Made by a program: the position numbers and the translations under genes
Part shown: positions 21,012 through 29,840 of the stretch, in pieces
Layout of the letters: each line of letters starts with the position of its first letter
Numbering within the stretch: position 1 is the stretch's first letter
The notes under the pieces: generated by a model
Told to the model about the DNA's origin: nothing
What the model saw: the letters and a program-made list of their open reading frames with translations, nothing else
Databases searched by the model: none
NCBI GenBank assembly: GCA_021325365.1
Contig: JAJPHF010000185.1
Location: forward strand, 1 to 53,340
Reading direction: 5' to 3'
Origin: Pseudomonadota bacterium
GTDB lineage: Bacteria; Chloroflexota; UBA6077; JAJPHF01
DNA length: 53,340 nt

Positions 21012-22214
21012 TCAGCCCCCACCTTTGCTCGCGGGTCGCGCCAACGAGAGCCGGGTACCATCCGCGGGCCGAAGCAAGTCCAGCAGGGCTGCCAGGACGG
21101 TATCCGGCTGCAGCTCGCGCATGCAGACGTGGGCCCCGTCCGGCAGCTTGCACTCCGCGGGCGCCCGCAGATCGTAGCACGGACCGCAGGGCACTGGGCG
21201 TCGCACCACCGCGGCCCGCGCGCCCAGCGGTCCCGTCTGCACGGGATCGGTCGGGCCGTAGATGCCCAGCACCGGCCGTCCCAGCGCCGCCGCTACGTGC
21301 AGCGGGCCGGTATCGCCACTCACCACTGCCTCGGCACCTGCCAGGAGCGCCGCCAGCTCGAGCAGCGACGTGCCCACCAGCGGGACCGCACTCGCCCGCG
21401 CGCCCGCCGCCACCGCCGCGACGAGCGCCCGCTCTCCCGCTCCGCCCGACAGCACCACGCGCAGCCCAAGCTCGCGCGCGGCGGCGTGCGCCAGTTGCCC
21501 CCAGGCCGTCGCCGGCCACCGCTTGGCGCTGCCGTTCGACGCCCCCGGATGGAGAACCAGATACCGTTCGCCGGGCGCGAGCCCAGGGACCCGGTAGTCC
21601 GTGGCCGGCGCCGTCAGCCGTGGGACCGGCGGCCCGTTGGCTCCGACGCGGCGGGCCAGGTCGAGACAGTACTCGACTTCGTGCTGCCGCCGCTCGTAGC
21701 GGCGGCCAGGCGCCGGGAGGTTGAACGCAAACGGGTAGGCATGCGCCGCATAGCCGACGCGGTAGCGCGCGCCGCTGAGCAAGGCCAGCGCCCCGGCGGG
21801 CCGGCCGTGCAGCGCCAGACACAGATCGAAGCGCGCCGTCCGCAACTGCCGCACGAGCGCCAGCACCTCGCCCAGGTGCCGCCAGCCGGCCGGCCGGCGG
21901 TAGCGGTTCACGTCGAGCGCTAGCGTCCGGTCGACGCCGGGGATCAGCGTCGCCAGCGGCCGCGTGTAGGGCAACGTGAGCAGGGTCAGCTCGGCGGCTG
22001 GGTAGGCCGCGCGGAGGGCGGCGAGGGCCGGCGCAGCGAACACCAGATCGCCCAGCAGGTCCAGGCGAATCACGAGGATCCGCCGCACCCGCGCCGGCTC
22101 CGGTGGCGCGACGCGGCCGCCGGCCAGGCGCGTCGCCAGGCCCAGCCCGCCGAACACGCCCCAGGCCGCCGCATCGGCCGCGCGCCGCGCGTGCGCCCAT
22201 AGCCCGCCGCTCAT
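21012..22214 (-). CDS. Glycosyltransferase family 9 (heptosyltransferase-like)
   Basis: Start chosen at ATG 22214, which overlaps the stop of the upstream GT9 gene in ATGA; 400 aa. The N-terminal Rossmann domain has RRILVIRLDLLGDLVFAAPA; the C-terminal donor domain has YLVLHPGASNGSAKRWPATA and VVSGDTGPLHVAAALGRPVL, GIYGPTDP, hallmarks of GT9. The end has a Cys cluster (PCGPCYDLRAPAECKL, HVCMREL). These enzymes add heptose or related sugars to cell-surface glycans. Its paralogue is directly upstream. Confidence 0.87.
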   Translation of the reverse strand: MSGGLWAHARRAADAAAWGVFGGLGLATRLAGGRVAPPEPARVRRILVIRLDLLGDLVFAAPALAALRAAYPAAELTLLTLPYTRPLATLIPGVDRTLALDVNRYRRPAGWRHLGEVLALVRQLRTARFDLCLALHGRPAGALALLSGARYRVGYAAHAYPFAFNLPAPGRRYERRQHEVEYCLDLARRVGANGPPVPRLTAPATDYRVPGLAPGERYLVLHPGASNGSAKRWPATAWGQLAHAAARELGLRVVLSGGAGERALVAAVAAGARASAVPLVGTSLLELAALLAGAEAVVSGDTGPLHVAAALGRPVLGIYGPTDPVQTGPLGARAAVVRRPVPCGPCYDLRAPAECKLPDGAHVCMRELQPDTVLAALLDLLRPADGTRLSLARPASKGGG

Positions 22215-23557
22215 CGCTGGCTGCTCACTGTACCAGCCGCGCGAGACACCGCCAGCGGGGTGCGCGCCGCTAGCGCGCCGGCGGCCGCGGTGGGCGCCGG
22301 TCCGGCTATCGGCGCGCCGAGCACGGCCAGTGCGGCGTCGATCACCGCCATGGGGTGGATTGCGCGCATACACGCCGGCTCGGTGCGGGCGCCGCACGGC
22401 GGCGCGAGCAGGTTGCCGCACGGACTGCACGGCAACGCCGACCGCACGATCTCGTGGGCGCCCCGCCCGCGAGGGCCGAAGCGCGCGGGAGCAGTTGGGC
22501 CGAACACGTGGACACTCGGGACGCCGACCGCCGCGGCCAGGTGGAGCGGCCCACTGTCCACGCCGAGCACAAGCGTGCAGCGCGCGAACAGGCCCGCCAG
22601 GCCGTCCCAGTCCAGCGCCCCCGTCGCATCCACCGCGTCGGTCTGCATGCCAGCCCGCACCGCGGCGACCAGGTCACGCTCGGCCCGGCTACCCGTGAGG
22701 ATGATCCGGGCCCCCAGCCGGCGCCCCAGCGCGTCGGCCACCGCGCTCCAGTAAGCAGCCGGCCACAGCTTGACGGAAGCGCCCGTACCGGGATGAATCG
22801 CGACCAGTGGCGTCTCCGCCGGGACGCCGCGCTCCCGCAGGAAGCGCGCGGCGGCTGCCTGCCCCGCTGGCGACGGCGCAGCGACCACCGGCTCGGGGCC
22901 GCTAGCTGGCTGCGGGACGCCCAGCACGCCGAGGAGCGCGACGACCGCCCGCCAGTTCTCCGTAACGCTGTGCTGCGCGAGGTCGGGCGGCAGCGCGTGG
23001 GTGAGAAAGGCGCGGCTCTCGGCCACGCCGTAGCCCAGCCGCAATGGGATGCCCGCGTAGGCTGCCAGCGCCGCGCCCCACCAGTGGTCAGCGCGCAGCA
23101 CGAGCGCGATGTCGTAACGGTCACGGCGCAGCCGACGGGCCTCGGTAATAAGCTGCCAGTACGGCGCCCACGGCTGGCCGGGCGGCTGGCGGGTGAAGCC
23201 GGGGAACGCGCAGGTGCGGACCGTGTCGATTTCCGGCCGCCCGGCGAGCGCGGGCCGCGCCCAGGGCCCGACGAGGGCGGTGATCCTGCCGTCGGGCAGC
23301 GCCGCGCGCAGGAGGCCCAGCGCGGGCGTTGTCAGCAGCAAGTCTCCCAGATGGTCGGGGCGGATCACGAGAACGCGCGACCGCCGCGCGCTCCGTGCGT
23401 GTCCCGCCGGCCCCGGCCCGGCGCCCGGGAGCGACCGGACGGCGCCAACCGCCGCCCGCGAGCGGCCGGTCGCCCCGCGCGGGCGGCCCAGCGGCAGCGC
23501 CAGTGCCTTTAGGAGCACGCGCCGCCAGGCTGTTCGGGCCGCGCCCGCTCGTCTCAC
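22211..23557 (-). CDS. Glycosyltransferase family 9 (heptosyltransferase-like), paralogue
   Basis: 448 aa; the real start may lie some 40 residues inside, since the first residues are Arg/Ala-rich. SRVLVIRPDHLGDLLLTTPA begins the Rossmann domain, PLVAIHPGTGASVKLWPAAY and VLGVDSGPLHLAAAVGVPSV, HVFGPTAP are donor-site motifs, and the same Cys cluster appears near the end (LPCSPCGNLLAPPCG, ACMRAIHP). The two genes overlap by four bases and are clearly one operon for cell-surface polysaccharide. Confidence 0.87.
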   Translation of the reverse strand: MRRAGAARTAWRRVLLKALALPLGRPRGATGRSRAAVGAVRSLPGAGPGPAGHARSARRSRVLVIRPDHLGDLLLTTPALGLLRAALPDGRITALVGPWARPALAGRPEIDTVRTCAFPGFTRQPPGQPWAPYWQLITEARRLRRDRYDIALVLRADHWWGAALAAYAGIPLRLGYGVAESRAFLTHALPPDLAQHSVTENWRAVVALLGVLGVPQPASGPEPVVAAPSPAGQAAAARFLRERGVPAETPLVAIHPGTGASVKLWPAAYWSAVADALGRRLGARIILTGSRAERDLVAAVRAGMQTDAVDATGALDWDGLAGLFARCTLVLGVDSGPLHLAAAVGVPSVHVFGPTAPARFGPRGRGAHEIVRSALPCSPCGNLLAPPCGARTEPACMRAIHPMAVIDAALAVLGAPIAGPAPTAAAGALAARTPLAVSRAAGTVSSQR

Positions 23558-23939
23558 GCGGCGACTCTACCACTCGCGGCGCGGCGAGCGTAGGCCACCG
23601 CGTCGCGCCCCGCCGGCTTGCTCGCCGCTGCCATCGCTCCCACGTCGCCTCGTCCCACCTGGCCTGCTGCCGTGGCGCCTCTCAGGCGCCTACCCTGTAC
23701 GAAAGCGTAGCACATTTGCCCGGGCGGCTCGGCGCGGCGCCACCTCGCGCGCCTGGCGCCGCGCTTCCCGGGCTGGGGGCGTGGTGGGCGCTAGTGCGTG
23801 GGGCGGGCGAGCGGAGCCTGGCGCAAAGCGGACGGCTAGGCAGTCGCGGGCTCGGGCAGTCGCGCCGGCGGGCGGCGCAGTGGATGGCAGTGACACGCCG
23901 TACCGAGCACGGCGACGGCCGCGGCAGCGTCGCGTCGGC
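23558..23939. other. Intergenic region, 382 bp
   Basis: No coding frame on either strand looks real. A short perfect hairpin GGCGCCT-CTC-AGGCGCC lies at 23674-23690, without a T tract. Nothing else recognised. Confidence 0.5.
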
Positions 23940-24305
23940 TCACCCTGCTGCGTGCGCCCGTGCGCCAGCCGCCGCTAGCGCGAACAGCCACTCGCGCGCC
24001 GTGCCTGCCGTCTCCGCGCCACCGCGCAGCTCGCGCCCGAGCGCGCGTAGGACATGTCCCGCGACGAGGGCAGCCTCCGTCTCCGACAAGCCCTCTCGCT
24101 CGCCGGCCTCCCGCGCCGCCTGCTGCGCGAGCGCGAGCAAGATCCGCCGGGCGCTGGCGTCGCCTTCCCTCGCCAGCCGGAGCAGCGCTCGTACCGCGGC
24201 AGTGCCGTCGCTGGCGCCAGCGGCACGGAGCACGAGCGTGAGCAGCCCTTCATCGACAGGCGTGGAAGGTGCCAGGGCGGACGGGACCGTCAGGCCGGTC
24301 GACAT
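23940..24305 (-). CDS. Hypothetical helical protein
   Basis: 121 aa, MSTGLTVPSALAPSTPVDEG followed by continuous Ala/Leu/Arg-rich helices (LLTLVLRAAGASDGTAAVRA, SARRILLALAQQAAREAGER, ALVAGHVLRALGRELRGG). No signal peptide, metal site or known domain. Stand-alone gene between the GT9 pair and a divergent carboxylesterase. Codon use (G/C third positions) supports it over the overlapping plus-strand frames. Confidence 0.55.
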   Translation of the reverse strand: MSTGLTVPSALAPSTPVDEGLLTLVLRAAGASDGTAAVRALLRLAREGDASARRILLALAQQAAREAGEREGLSETEAALVAGHVLRALGRELRGGAETAGTAREWLFALAAAGARAHAAG

Positions 24306-24525
24306 CGCGGCTCTCTCCGGCGCGCGCTACCAACGTCACGAAGGCAACACAGTATAGCCGCCCGGCGTGGGCAAAGTTCCAGGGAGCGGCATCCCCCGGA
24401 GCACGGGGCGTGCCCGCTGTGGACTATCCGTGTGACCGTGCCCGGCCGATCGCAGGGCGCGCTCCCGCCATGAGCAGCCCGCCGGGCCGGCACGATGCTG
24501 GCACGCCCCGTGGTAAGGTAAGGGC

Positions 24526-25302
24526 ATGGCCGAGCCCACTCTCGCCGCGCCGTATGGTGTGCTCGTGCTGCACGGGCTCACCTCCAGCCTCGCTTCGGTG
24601 ACGCCCGTCGCCGACCGCCTGGCGCACCACGCTATCCCCACTGCCGTGCCCTGGCTGCGTGGCCACGGTACCCGGCCCGAGGACTTGCAGGGCGTCACCT
24701 GGCACGACTGGTACGCCGACGCGGCCGCCGCGCTCGACGATCTGCTCGGGCAATGCGCCGAGGCGGCCGTCGTCGGGCTGTCGATGGGTGGGCTCGTCGC
24801 GCTGCACCTCGCCCTGGCGCGGCCCGAGCGGCTGCGGGCCGTTGTCGCGATTGCGCCGGCTCTCCGCCAGGCGCATCCCCTGGCGCCGCTCGTGCCGTTC
24901 GTGGCGCCGTTCCGCCGCTACCTGAGCGTGCCAGCGCGCGGCTACAGTGCCGCGACGCGCGCCCGCCTGGCCCAGGGGTACACCCGCTTGCCCACCGCGG
25001 CGTTCCTGTCGCTGGTAGCCTACGCCCGCTGGCTGGAGCCGCGCCTGCCGCAAGTGCGCGTCCCGACGCTCGTCGTGCATTCCCGCGCGGATCGGGTGAT
25101 CCACCCCGCCAGCGCCACGCGCATCTACGCGCGCCTGGGCTGCGCCGAGAAGGCGCTACGCTGGTTCGAGCGCTCGGGCCACGAGATGCTGGTGGACTGT
25201 GAGGCGGATGCCGTGCTCGACGCCGTCGAGGAGTTCGTCCTCGCCCACCGCCCCGCGGACGCGTCGTCTCAGGTCGCGGCAGGCCCAGTGTCGGGGCCCT
25301 GA
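24526..25302 (+). CDS. Carboxylesterase, Est30/monoacylglycerol-lipase-like
   Basis: 258 aa. GVLVLHGLTSSLASVTPVAD at residues 11-30 is the oxyanion region, AVVGLSMGGLVALHLALA holds the nucleophile Ser (G-L-S-M-G), HSRADRVIHP the acid, and FERSGHEMLVDCEAD the His. The short cap (LPTAAFLSLVAYARWLEP) fits thermostable carboxylesterases of the Est30 type. It cleaves short- to medium-chain esters. Its 3' end overlaps the convergent response-regulator gene by 34 bases. Confidence 0.85.
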   Translation: MAEPTLAAPYGVLVLHGLTSSLASVTPVADRLAHHAIPTAVPWLRGHGTRPEDLQGVTWHDWYADAAAALDDLLGQCAEAAVVGLSMGGLVALHLALARPERLRAVVAIAPALRQAHPLAPLVPFVAPFRRYLSVPARGYSAATRARLAQGYTRLPTAAFLSLVAYARWLEPRLPQVRVPTLVVHSRADRVIHPASATRIYARLGCAEKALRWFERSGHEMLVDCEADAVLDAVEEFVLAHRPADASSQVAAGPVSGP

Positions 25303-25655
25303 AGCGCGGCCCGGACCGAGGCCAGCAGCTCCTCGAGATTGAACGGCTTGCTGATAAACGGCACGTCCTGTGGCCGGGCGGAGGGCGGCGCCGCGGCGCT
25401 CATGAGGATCACCACGGGCCGGTAGTCGTCGGCGGTTTCCAGCCGGCTGAGTACTTCCACGCCCGAGAGGCCGGGCAGCATCACGTCGCAGAGGACGACG
25501 CGCGGGCGGTAGCGCGCCACGTACTCAAGGCCGCGCGGCCCATCCCCGACCGTCGCTACCCGGTACCCCTCGTCGCTGAGCAGGTCGGCCAGCAGCTCGG
25601 CGACGTCCTGCTCGTCCTCGATGACGAGCACGTCGAGCGGGGCGCGCTGCGCCAT
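25269..25655 (-). CDS. Single-domain response regulator
   Basis: Start chosen at ATG 25655 (MAQRAPLDVLVIEDEQDVAE); the longer frame is Arg/Ala-rich and unlikely. 128 aa. Acidic pocket IEDEQD, phosphoacceptor in VVLCDVMLPGLSG, Ser in ILMSAAAP and Lys in FISKPFN are intact. No output domain and no kinase adjacent; convergent with the carboxylesterase. Confidence 0.85.
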   Translation of the reverse strand: MAQRAPLDVLVIEDEQDVAELLADLLSDEGYRVATVGDGPRGLEYVARYRPRVVLCDVMLPGLSGVEVLSRLETADDYRPVVILMSAAAPPSARPQDVPFISKPFNLEELLASVRAALQGPDTGPAAT

Positions 25656-26128
25656 GATCCGTCCCACACGCGGATTGCCGGCCGGAGCGCGGGCGCGGGG
25701 TCGGCCCGCAAGGACCGAGCGGTGCAAGTCCCGTGCCCAGGCGGCGATACCGCGACACGGCGTCGGCGGGCTCCGAACCTAACGCCGGCCGAAAGGCCGC
25801 GGCCTGTCCGCCATCCCCAGCAGCCCCGCGGCGGCCCGCCGCGCCCCTGCGGGCCGCGCGGTGCCGGTCGCGTATTCTACGGAGCCGACCGATTTTTCAG
25901 CAATCGGGCGATCGCCGCTAACCGACGCCTGGCCAGGGCGAACCAGACATACTCTCTGTAGCAGGATGCGGCCTGGCGGAGCGGTCAGCCAGGCTGGCGA
26001 GCCGCGCCGGCCCGGCGCCGGCGGGCGGCCGGGCCGGCGCGCCGCCCGCCGTTGACGCGAACCACCGCAAATCTATACGCAGCACAGCCGCCGCGCCTTC
26101 GGCGCGCGGCGCGCATTGGGGAGGCCCG
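25656..26128 (+). other. Intergenic region, 473 bp, with a terminator-like hairpin and possible structured RNA
   Basis: No convincing coding frame. Near 25868-25893 the plus strand has CGGTCG and CGACCG arms separated by about 14 bases and followed by ATTTTTC, as in an intrinsic terminator, although no gene upstream on this strand needs one. Between 25690 and 25860 there are several GC-rich complementary segments (for example GGCCG-AAAG-GCCGC near 25787). An unidentified small RNA is possible; no known class was matched. Confidence 0.35.
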
Positions 26129-26671
26129 ATGGATAGCCTTTCGGTGGGCGGTGCGCGGCTCCGCCTGGAGCAGGGGGACATCACCGCGGTGACGGCGGAC
26201 GCCATTGTGAACGCGGCCAACCAGTGGCTGCGCGGCGGCGGCGGGGTCGACGGCGCCATCCACCGCGCCGCCGGTCCGTCGCTGCTGGCCGAGTGCGCGC
26301 GGCTCGGCGGCTGCCCCGCGGGCGAGGCACGAATCACCGGCGCCGGCCGGCTGAACGCCTGCTACGTGATTCACGCGGTGGGCCCCGTCTGGCAGGGCGG
26401 TGGGGCGGGCGAGGCCGCGGTGCTAGCGCGCGCCTACCGCGCGGCGCTGACGCTGGCGGAAGCCCACGGCATGCGGACGATCGCCTTCCCGTCGATCAGC
26501 ACCGGGGCTTACGGCTACCCGGAAGCCCCGGCCGCACGGGTGGCGCTCCGCACGGTGCTCGACCATCTGCATGGCCCTACCGGCCTCACCGACGTGCGGT
26601 TCGTCCTGTTCACCGCCGGCACGCTCGCGGCCTACCAGGCGGCGCTGGCGGAATTGAGCCAGCGCCTATAG
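26129..26671 (+). CDS. Macrodomain protein, O-acetyl-ADP-ribose deacetylase type
   Basis: 180 aa, single macrodomain. LEQGDITAVTADAIVNAANQ and WLRGGGGVDGAIHRAAGPSL form the ADP-ribose binding loop with the catalytic region (NAAN, GGGGVDGAIH); CYVIHAVGPVW and FPSISTGAYGYPEAPAARVA form the second loop. The layout is that of YmdB-like hydrolases that remove acetyl from O-acetyl-ADP-ribose or mono-ADP-ribose from proteins. Stand-alone gene. Confidence 0.92.
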   Translation: MDSLSVGGARLRLEQGDITAVTADAIVNAANQWLRGGGGVDGAIHRAAGPSLLAECARLGGCPAGEARITGAGRLNACYVIHAVGPVWQGGGAGEAAVLARAYRAALTLAEAHGMRTIAFPSISTGAYGYPEAPAARVALRTVLDHLHGPTGLTDVRFVLFTAGTLAAYQAALAELSQRL

Positions 26672-26765
26672 CCCGCGGGCGCTGGCGACCTACGGCATGC
26701 TTCTTGCGCTTTGGCGAGCGGCCACCACAACGTGCGTACAGGCTTGCGCGCAAGGAGAACGCCCC

Positions 26766-27230
26766 ATGGCTCAAGTGCCCCCGGCGGCCCCACCTCCCCC
26801 GCCGCCGCCCCCCGGGGAGCCCCCGGAGGAGCGTGGCGACCAGGGCTCCAACACCCGCCTGATGGCTATTCTGGGCTCCGTGCTCGTCGCCTTGATCGTC
26901 CTGTTTCTCCTGCTCCGCCCAATGCTCCAGAGCGCCTCGACCCAGCCTACGCCCACCCCGGTCGTTACCGTCGTGCGCGAAACCGCCGCGCCCGCCCCGA
27001 CGCAGGTCGTCGAGGTCACGCAGCCGCCCCAGCCGACCCAGCCCCCGCGGGTAGTGCAGGTTACGGCTTCGCCCGCCCCCACCCAGGCGCCCGCTCCCAC
27101 CGCGCCGCCGCCACCCACGGAGGCGCCGCGGACGGAGACGCCGGTGCGGATCGCCACGCCAACGCCCACGCCCACGCCGACCCGCACGGCCACGCCAACG
27201 CGGACCGCGACGCCGGCGGCGGGCCGCTAG
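26766..27230 (+). CDS. Single-pass membrane protein with long Pro/Thr extracytoplasmic tail
   Basis: Start chosen at ATG 26766 behind AGGAGAA; 154 aa. A Pro-rich N-terminus (AAPPPPPPPPGEPPEERGDQ), one membrane helix at about 31-50 (LMAILGSVLVALIVLFLLLR), then about 100 residues of low-complexity Pro/Thr/Val (PTPVVTVVRETAAPAPT, PTPTPTPTRTATPTRTATP). The tail is probably outside the cell and possibly glycosylated; role unknown. Low complexity makes family assignment impossible by eye. Confidence 0.65.
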   Translation: MAQVPPAAPPPPPPPPGEPPEERGDQGSNTRLMAILGSVLVALIVLFLLLRPMLQSASTQPTPTPVVTVVRETAAPAPTQVVEVTQPPQPTQPPRVVQVTASPAPTQAPAPTAPPPPTEAPRTETPVRIATPTPTPTPTRTATPTRTATPAAGR

Positions 27231-27307
27231 CGCCGTCACGGGGCAATCGATGCACCCAGGGGCGCGGGCAGCGAAGCTCCGGCGCGCTGCCCGCGCCGCC
27301 GGCAGCG

Positions 27308-27486
27308 CTACTGGGGCAGCCAGGCTTCGCCGGCGAGGGCGAGCAGCCAGGAGCAGATCGTCTTGCCGAGGAAGCACGTAATCCAGAACAGCCAGATCGG
27401 CAGGCGCGTGGCCCCGGCGATAATGCCTGATAGCCCGCCCGCTCGCCCAGCACGGCGGCCACCCCGGCGACCAGCGCGACGAGCAC
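27308..27486 (-). pseudogene. Small conserved membrane protein, frameshifted
   Basis: GTG 27486 begins LVALVAGVAAVLGERAG. The natural continuation LSGIIAGATRLPIWLFWITC, FLGKTICSWLLALAGEAWLP, Q is in the next frame, ending at TAG 27308. Supplying one G in the GGCGGGCT stretch near 27432 restores a 60-residue protein with two membrane segments. It lies 12 bases downstream of the next gene in the same direction. Either true decay or a homopolymer error. Confidence 0.6.
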
Positions 27487-27498
27487 GGGGCTATAGGC

Positions 27499-27765
27499 TC
27501 ACGCCTGCGGCGCTTCCTCGGCGAGCAGGGTCAATAGCTCGGGCGCCAAGCCTGCCTCGAAGCAGTCGTCGATGGTCGAGCGAAGCGCATGCCGGAGCAG
27601 CTCCCCGTGTGCCTCCGCGGCCGACTCGTGCCGCGCATGGTAGCACAGGGCGACTAGATGAGCCAGGCGTGTGAGAAAGAAGACTTGCAGGGGGGTATAG
27701 GGCGGGACGCGCGCGGAGGCGCGACGAGGATGGGGCAAGCGGAACCGGGCCGGCACGGCAGCCAT
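27499..27765 (-). CDS. Hypothetical helical protein
   Basis: Start chosen at ATG 27765 behind GGGGAG; 88 aa. MAAVPARFRLPHPRRASARV then helices TPLQVFFLTRLAHLVALCYH, AAEAHGELLRHALRSTIDDC, LAPELLTLLAEEAPQA. The longer frame to 28017 runs through the promoter and is rejected. It is co-transcribed with the small membrane protein downstream. No family recognised. Confidence 0.6.
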   Translation of the reverse strand: MAAVPARFRLPHPRRASARVPPYTPLQVFFLTRLAHLVALCYHARHESAAEAHGELLRHALRSTIDDCFEAGLAPELLTLLAEEAPQA

Positions 27766-27850
27766 CGTTCTCCCCAGCGGTGAGCGTCGTTCGTGCGCGC
27801 GGCCGGAGCGGACCACGGACCTCACCGCCGGCCGGAACCGTTCGTACCCC

Positions 27851-27879
27851 ACTATACCCACGCAACTCGCTACCGTCAA
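27851..27879 (-). promoter_or_regulatory. Strong sigma70-type promoter for 27499-27765
   Basis: Minus strand TTGACG (27874-27879), 17-base spacer, TATAGT (27851-27856). One of the best matches to consensus in the window. Transcription would start near 27844, about 80 bases before the ATG. Confidence 0.65.
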
Positions 27880-28067
27880 CATCACGGCGCGACGGGTCGC
27901 AGGGCCCTGTCTCCCCGCCGCGGCGCGACTCCTACCGACATGATCGGCTAAGAGCTTCACGCTCCAAGGGAGAACGGCTCCCGCGCTGGGACAGCGCGGG
28001 GCACGCTCGCGCGCCACCTCTACGCGCAGGGCCGCACGCCACGCGGGGACACGGCGCCGAGGGCGGG

Positions 28068-28283
28068 CTAGCGCGCGAGACGCTCCAGGCCGTTGAGGAT
28101 GAGGTAGATGAGGCCAGCGAGCAGCCCCGCCCCGAGCAGTACGCCGACGGCGATCAGCGCCGCGCCGCCCCCCAGGAAGAAGGCGACGAAGGCGCCGCCC
28201 ACGACCAGGAGCAGCCCGAAGCCCCCCACCAGCAGCTCGCGGTCGGTCCGGGCGCGGTGACGGTCGGGGTTGAAGTCAGCCAT
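28068..28283 (-). CDS. Small two-helix membrane protein
   Basis: 71 aa: MADFNPDRHRARTDRELLVG with a basic N-terminus, then two membrane segments (GGFGLLLVVGGAFVAFFLGG and ALIAVGVLLGAGLLAGLIYL) and a short end ILNGLERLAR. It lies downstream of the M16 peptidase gene on the same strand. Function unknown. Confidence 0.7.
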   Translation of the reverse strand: MADFNPDRHRARTDRELLVGGFGLLLVVGGAFVAFFLGGGAALIAVGVLLGAGLLAGLIYLILNGLERLAR

Positions 28284-28365
28284 TCGCCAGCAGCCGTCAG
28301 CTAGCAGCGGCCAACTAGCCGCCGGCGCCTCGGCGCCAAGCCGCTAGCCGGCAACCGACTGCCGA

Positions 28366-29625
28366 TCACTTCAGCAGCGCTTCGAGCCGGGCAGTCCCGC
28401 GCTGCGGACCGACCACGGCCAGGTTCATGCGGTCGCGGCGGAACACGTCCCGGGCCACGCGCTGCAAGCTCTCGGCGTCCACCGCGTCCACGATCCGCAC
28501 CACGTCGTCGACGGTCAGGATCTCCTTGCGCAGCAGCTCCTGGCCGCCCAGCCACGAGGCCACCGCTCGCGTATCCTCCATGCGCAGCTGCAGGCGCCCC
28601 TTGATGAACTCGCGGGCCTTGGTGATCTCCTCCTCGGGAATGCCGTCCTTGAGGCGGTCCAGCTCCTCCAGCACCGCCTCGATGGTCGGCCCGAGCTTCT
28701 TCGGATCGACGCCCGCCGAGACGACCGCGGCGCCGGTGTCCTGGTAGTGGCTGACGTACGAGTGGACGTCGTAGGCCAGGCCACGCTTCTCGCGCACCTC
28801 CAGAAACAGCCGCGAGCTCATGCCCTCGCCGAGGATCGAGTTCAGCACGTCGAGCGTGTAGCGATCGGGGTGGAACGCCGACAGCCCGGGCATGCCCAGG
28901 CAGAGGTGGACTTGCTCGGTCTTCTTCTGCTTCACGGCGACGCGCGGCTCGGTCTGGCCATCTTTAGCCGGGAACCACGCGCCGAACGGGCGGTTCTCCC
29001 AATCGCTCAGCAGCCGCTCGGCCTCCCGCACGACCTGCTCGTGCGTCACGTTGCCGGCCACGGCGAGCACCGTGTTGGCCGGCACGTACTGCTGCTGCAG
29101 ATAGTCGACCATCTGCTGCCGGCGAATCCCTCGCACCGACTCGTCGCTGCCCGCGATGTCCCGGCCCAGCGGCTGGTCGGGCCAGAGCACCTCGTCGATG
29201 AGCACGCCCACCAGGTCGCCGGGGCTGTCCTCGACCATGTGCAGCTCTTCGATGATGACCGCGCGCTCCTTCTCGATCTCCTCCGGCGCGAACAGCGAGT
29301 GGCGCAGGTTGTCGGCCAGCACGTCGAGCGTGCGCGCGAAGTGAGCGCTTGGCACCTTGCACCAGTACACCGTCAGCTCGCGATCGGTGCCCGCGTTCAT
29401 GATGCCGCCCACGCCCTCGATCGTCTCGGCGATCTCGCGCGGCGTCGGGCGCCGCTCGGTGCCCTTGAACAGCATGTGCTCGAGGAAGTGCGAGATGCCG
29501 GCCACCTCGTCCAGCTCATAGCGCGAGCCCGCGCCGACGAAAAAGTTGATGCTCACGGAGCGGGTATGCGGCATCGCGGCCGTGAGTATGCGGAGACCAT
29601 TCGGCAGGACGGTCTTGTCGTACAT
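28366..29625 (-). CDS. M16-family zinc peptidase (mitochondrial-processing-peptidase-like)
   Basis: 419 aa, usual for single-chain bacterial M16B enzymes. Inverted zinc motif HFLEH at residues 46-50 in AGISHFLEHMLFKGTERRPT; the third ligand Glu is in the EEIEKERAVIIEELHM segment about 75 residues on. The second half has the non-catalytic repeat with the R/Y pair (SSRLFLEVREKRGLAYDVHS). Such enzymes (PqqL/YmxG type) degrade peptides in the cytoplasm. Its promoter lies in the long palindrome upstream. Confidence 0.92.
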   Translation of the reverse strand: MYDKTVLPNGLRILTAAMPHTRSVSINFFVGAGSRYELDEVAGISHFLEHMLFKGTERRPTPREIAETIEGVGGIMNAGTDRELTVYWCKVPSAHFARTLDVLADNLRHSLFAPEEIEKERAVIIEELHMVEDSPGDLVGVLIDEVLWPDQPLGRDIAGSDESVRGIRRQQMVDYLQQQYVPANTVLAVAGNVTHEQVVREAERLLSDWENRPFGAWFPAKDGQTEPRVAVKQKKTEQVHLCLGMPGLSAFHPDRYTLDVLNSILGEGMSSRLFLEVREKRGLAYDVHSYVSHYQDTGAAVVSAGVDPKKLGPTIEAVLEELDRLKDGIPEEEITKAREFIKGRLQLRMEDTRAVASWLGGQELLRKEILTVDDVVRIVDAVDAESLQRVARDVFRRDRMNLAVVGPQRGTARLEALLK

Positions 29626-29683
29626 GCAGGCTCCACGGGCAGCGCAGCGCAGCGGGCGAAGACACTTACCCGACTTTGGCTAG

Positions 29684-29714
29684 ATTCTAGCCGAGCGCCG
29701 CCAAGCCCTGTCAA
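29684..29714 (-). promoter_or_regulatory. Promoter of the M16 peptidase gene, -35 box inside a palindrome
   Basis: Minus strand TTGACA (29709-29714), 19-base spacer, TAGAAT (29684-29689). The -35 hexamer is part of the perfect palindrome 29695-29754, so a second TTGACA points the other way at 29735-29740 towards the methyltransferase gene. Confidence 0.45.
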
Positions 29715-29754
29715 ACGCGGCCCCGGGGCCGCGTTTGACAGGGCTTGGCGGCGC
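29695..29754. repeat. 60-bp perfect palindrome with no spacer
   Basis: Arms 29695-29724 and 29725-29754 are exact complements over 30 bp. A second 22-bp perfect palindrome (29747-29768) overlaps its right end. It lies between the divergent M16 and O-methyltransferase genes. Confidence 0.85.
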
Positions 29755-29840
29755 CCCGGGGCGCCGCCGTCAACCTGCTACCATCCGGGTAGCTGCCTCC
29801 GCTCGGGCAGAGCATTCTGGCGCACGGACCAGGAGGGACG

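Noticed and set aside
23329..24357. 342-aa plus-strand frame between the GT9 and carboxylesterase genes
   Set aside because: It overlaps the start of the GT9 gene and the hypothetical gene on the other strand and has Arg/Ala/Ser shadow composition.
25715..25760. GGTGCAAGTCCCGTGC resembling part of a cobalamin or TPP riboswitch
   Set aside because: No neighbouring conserved boxes are present and no gene in the right orientation follows closely.
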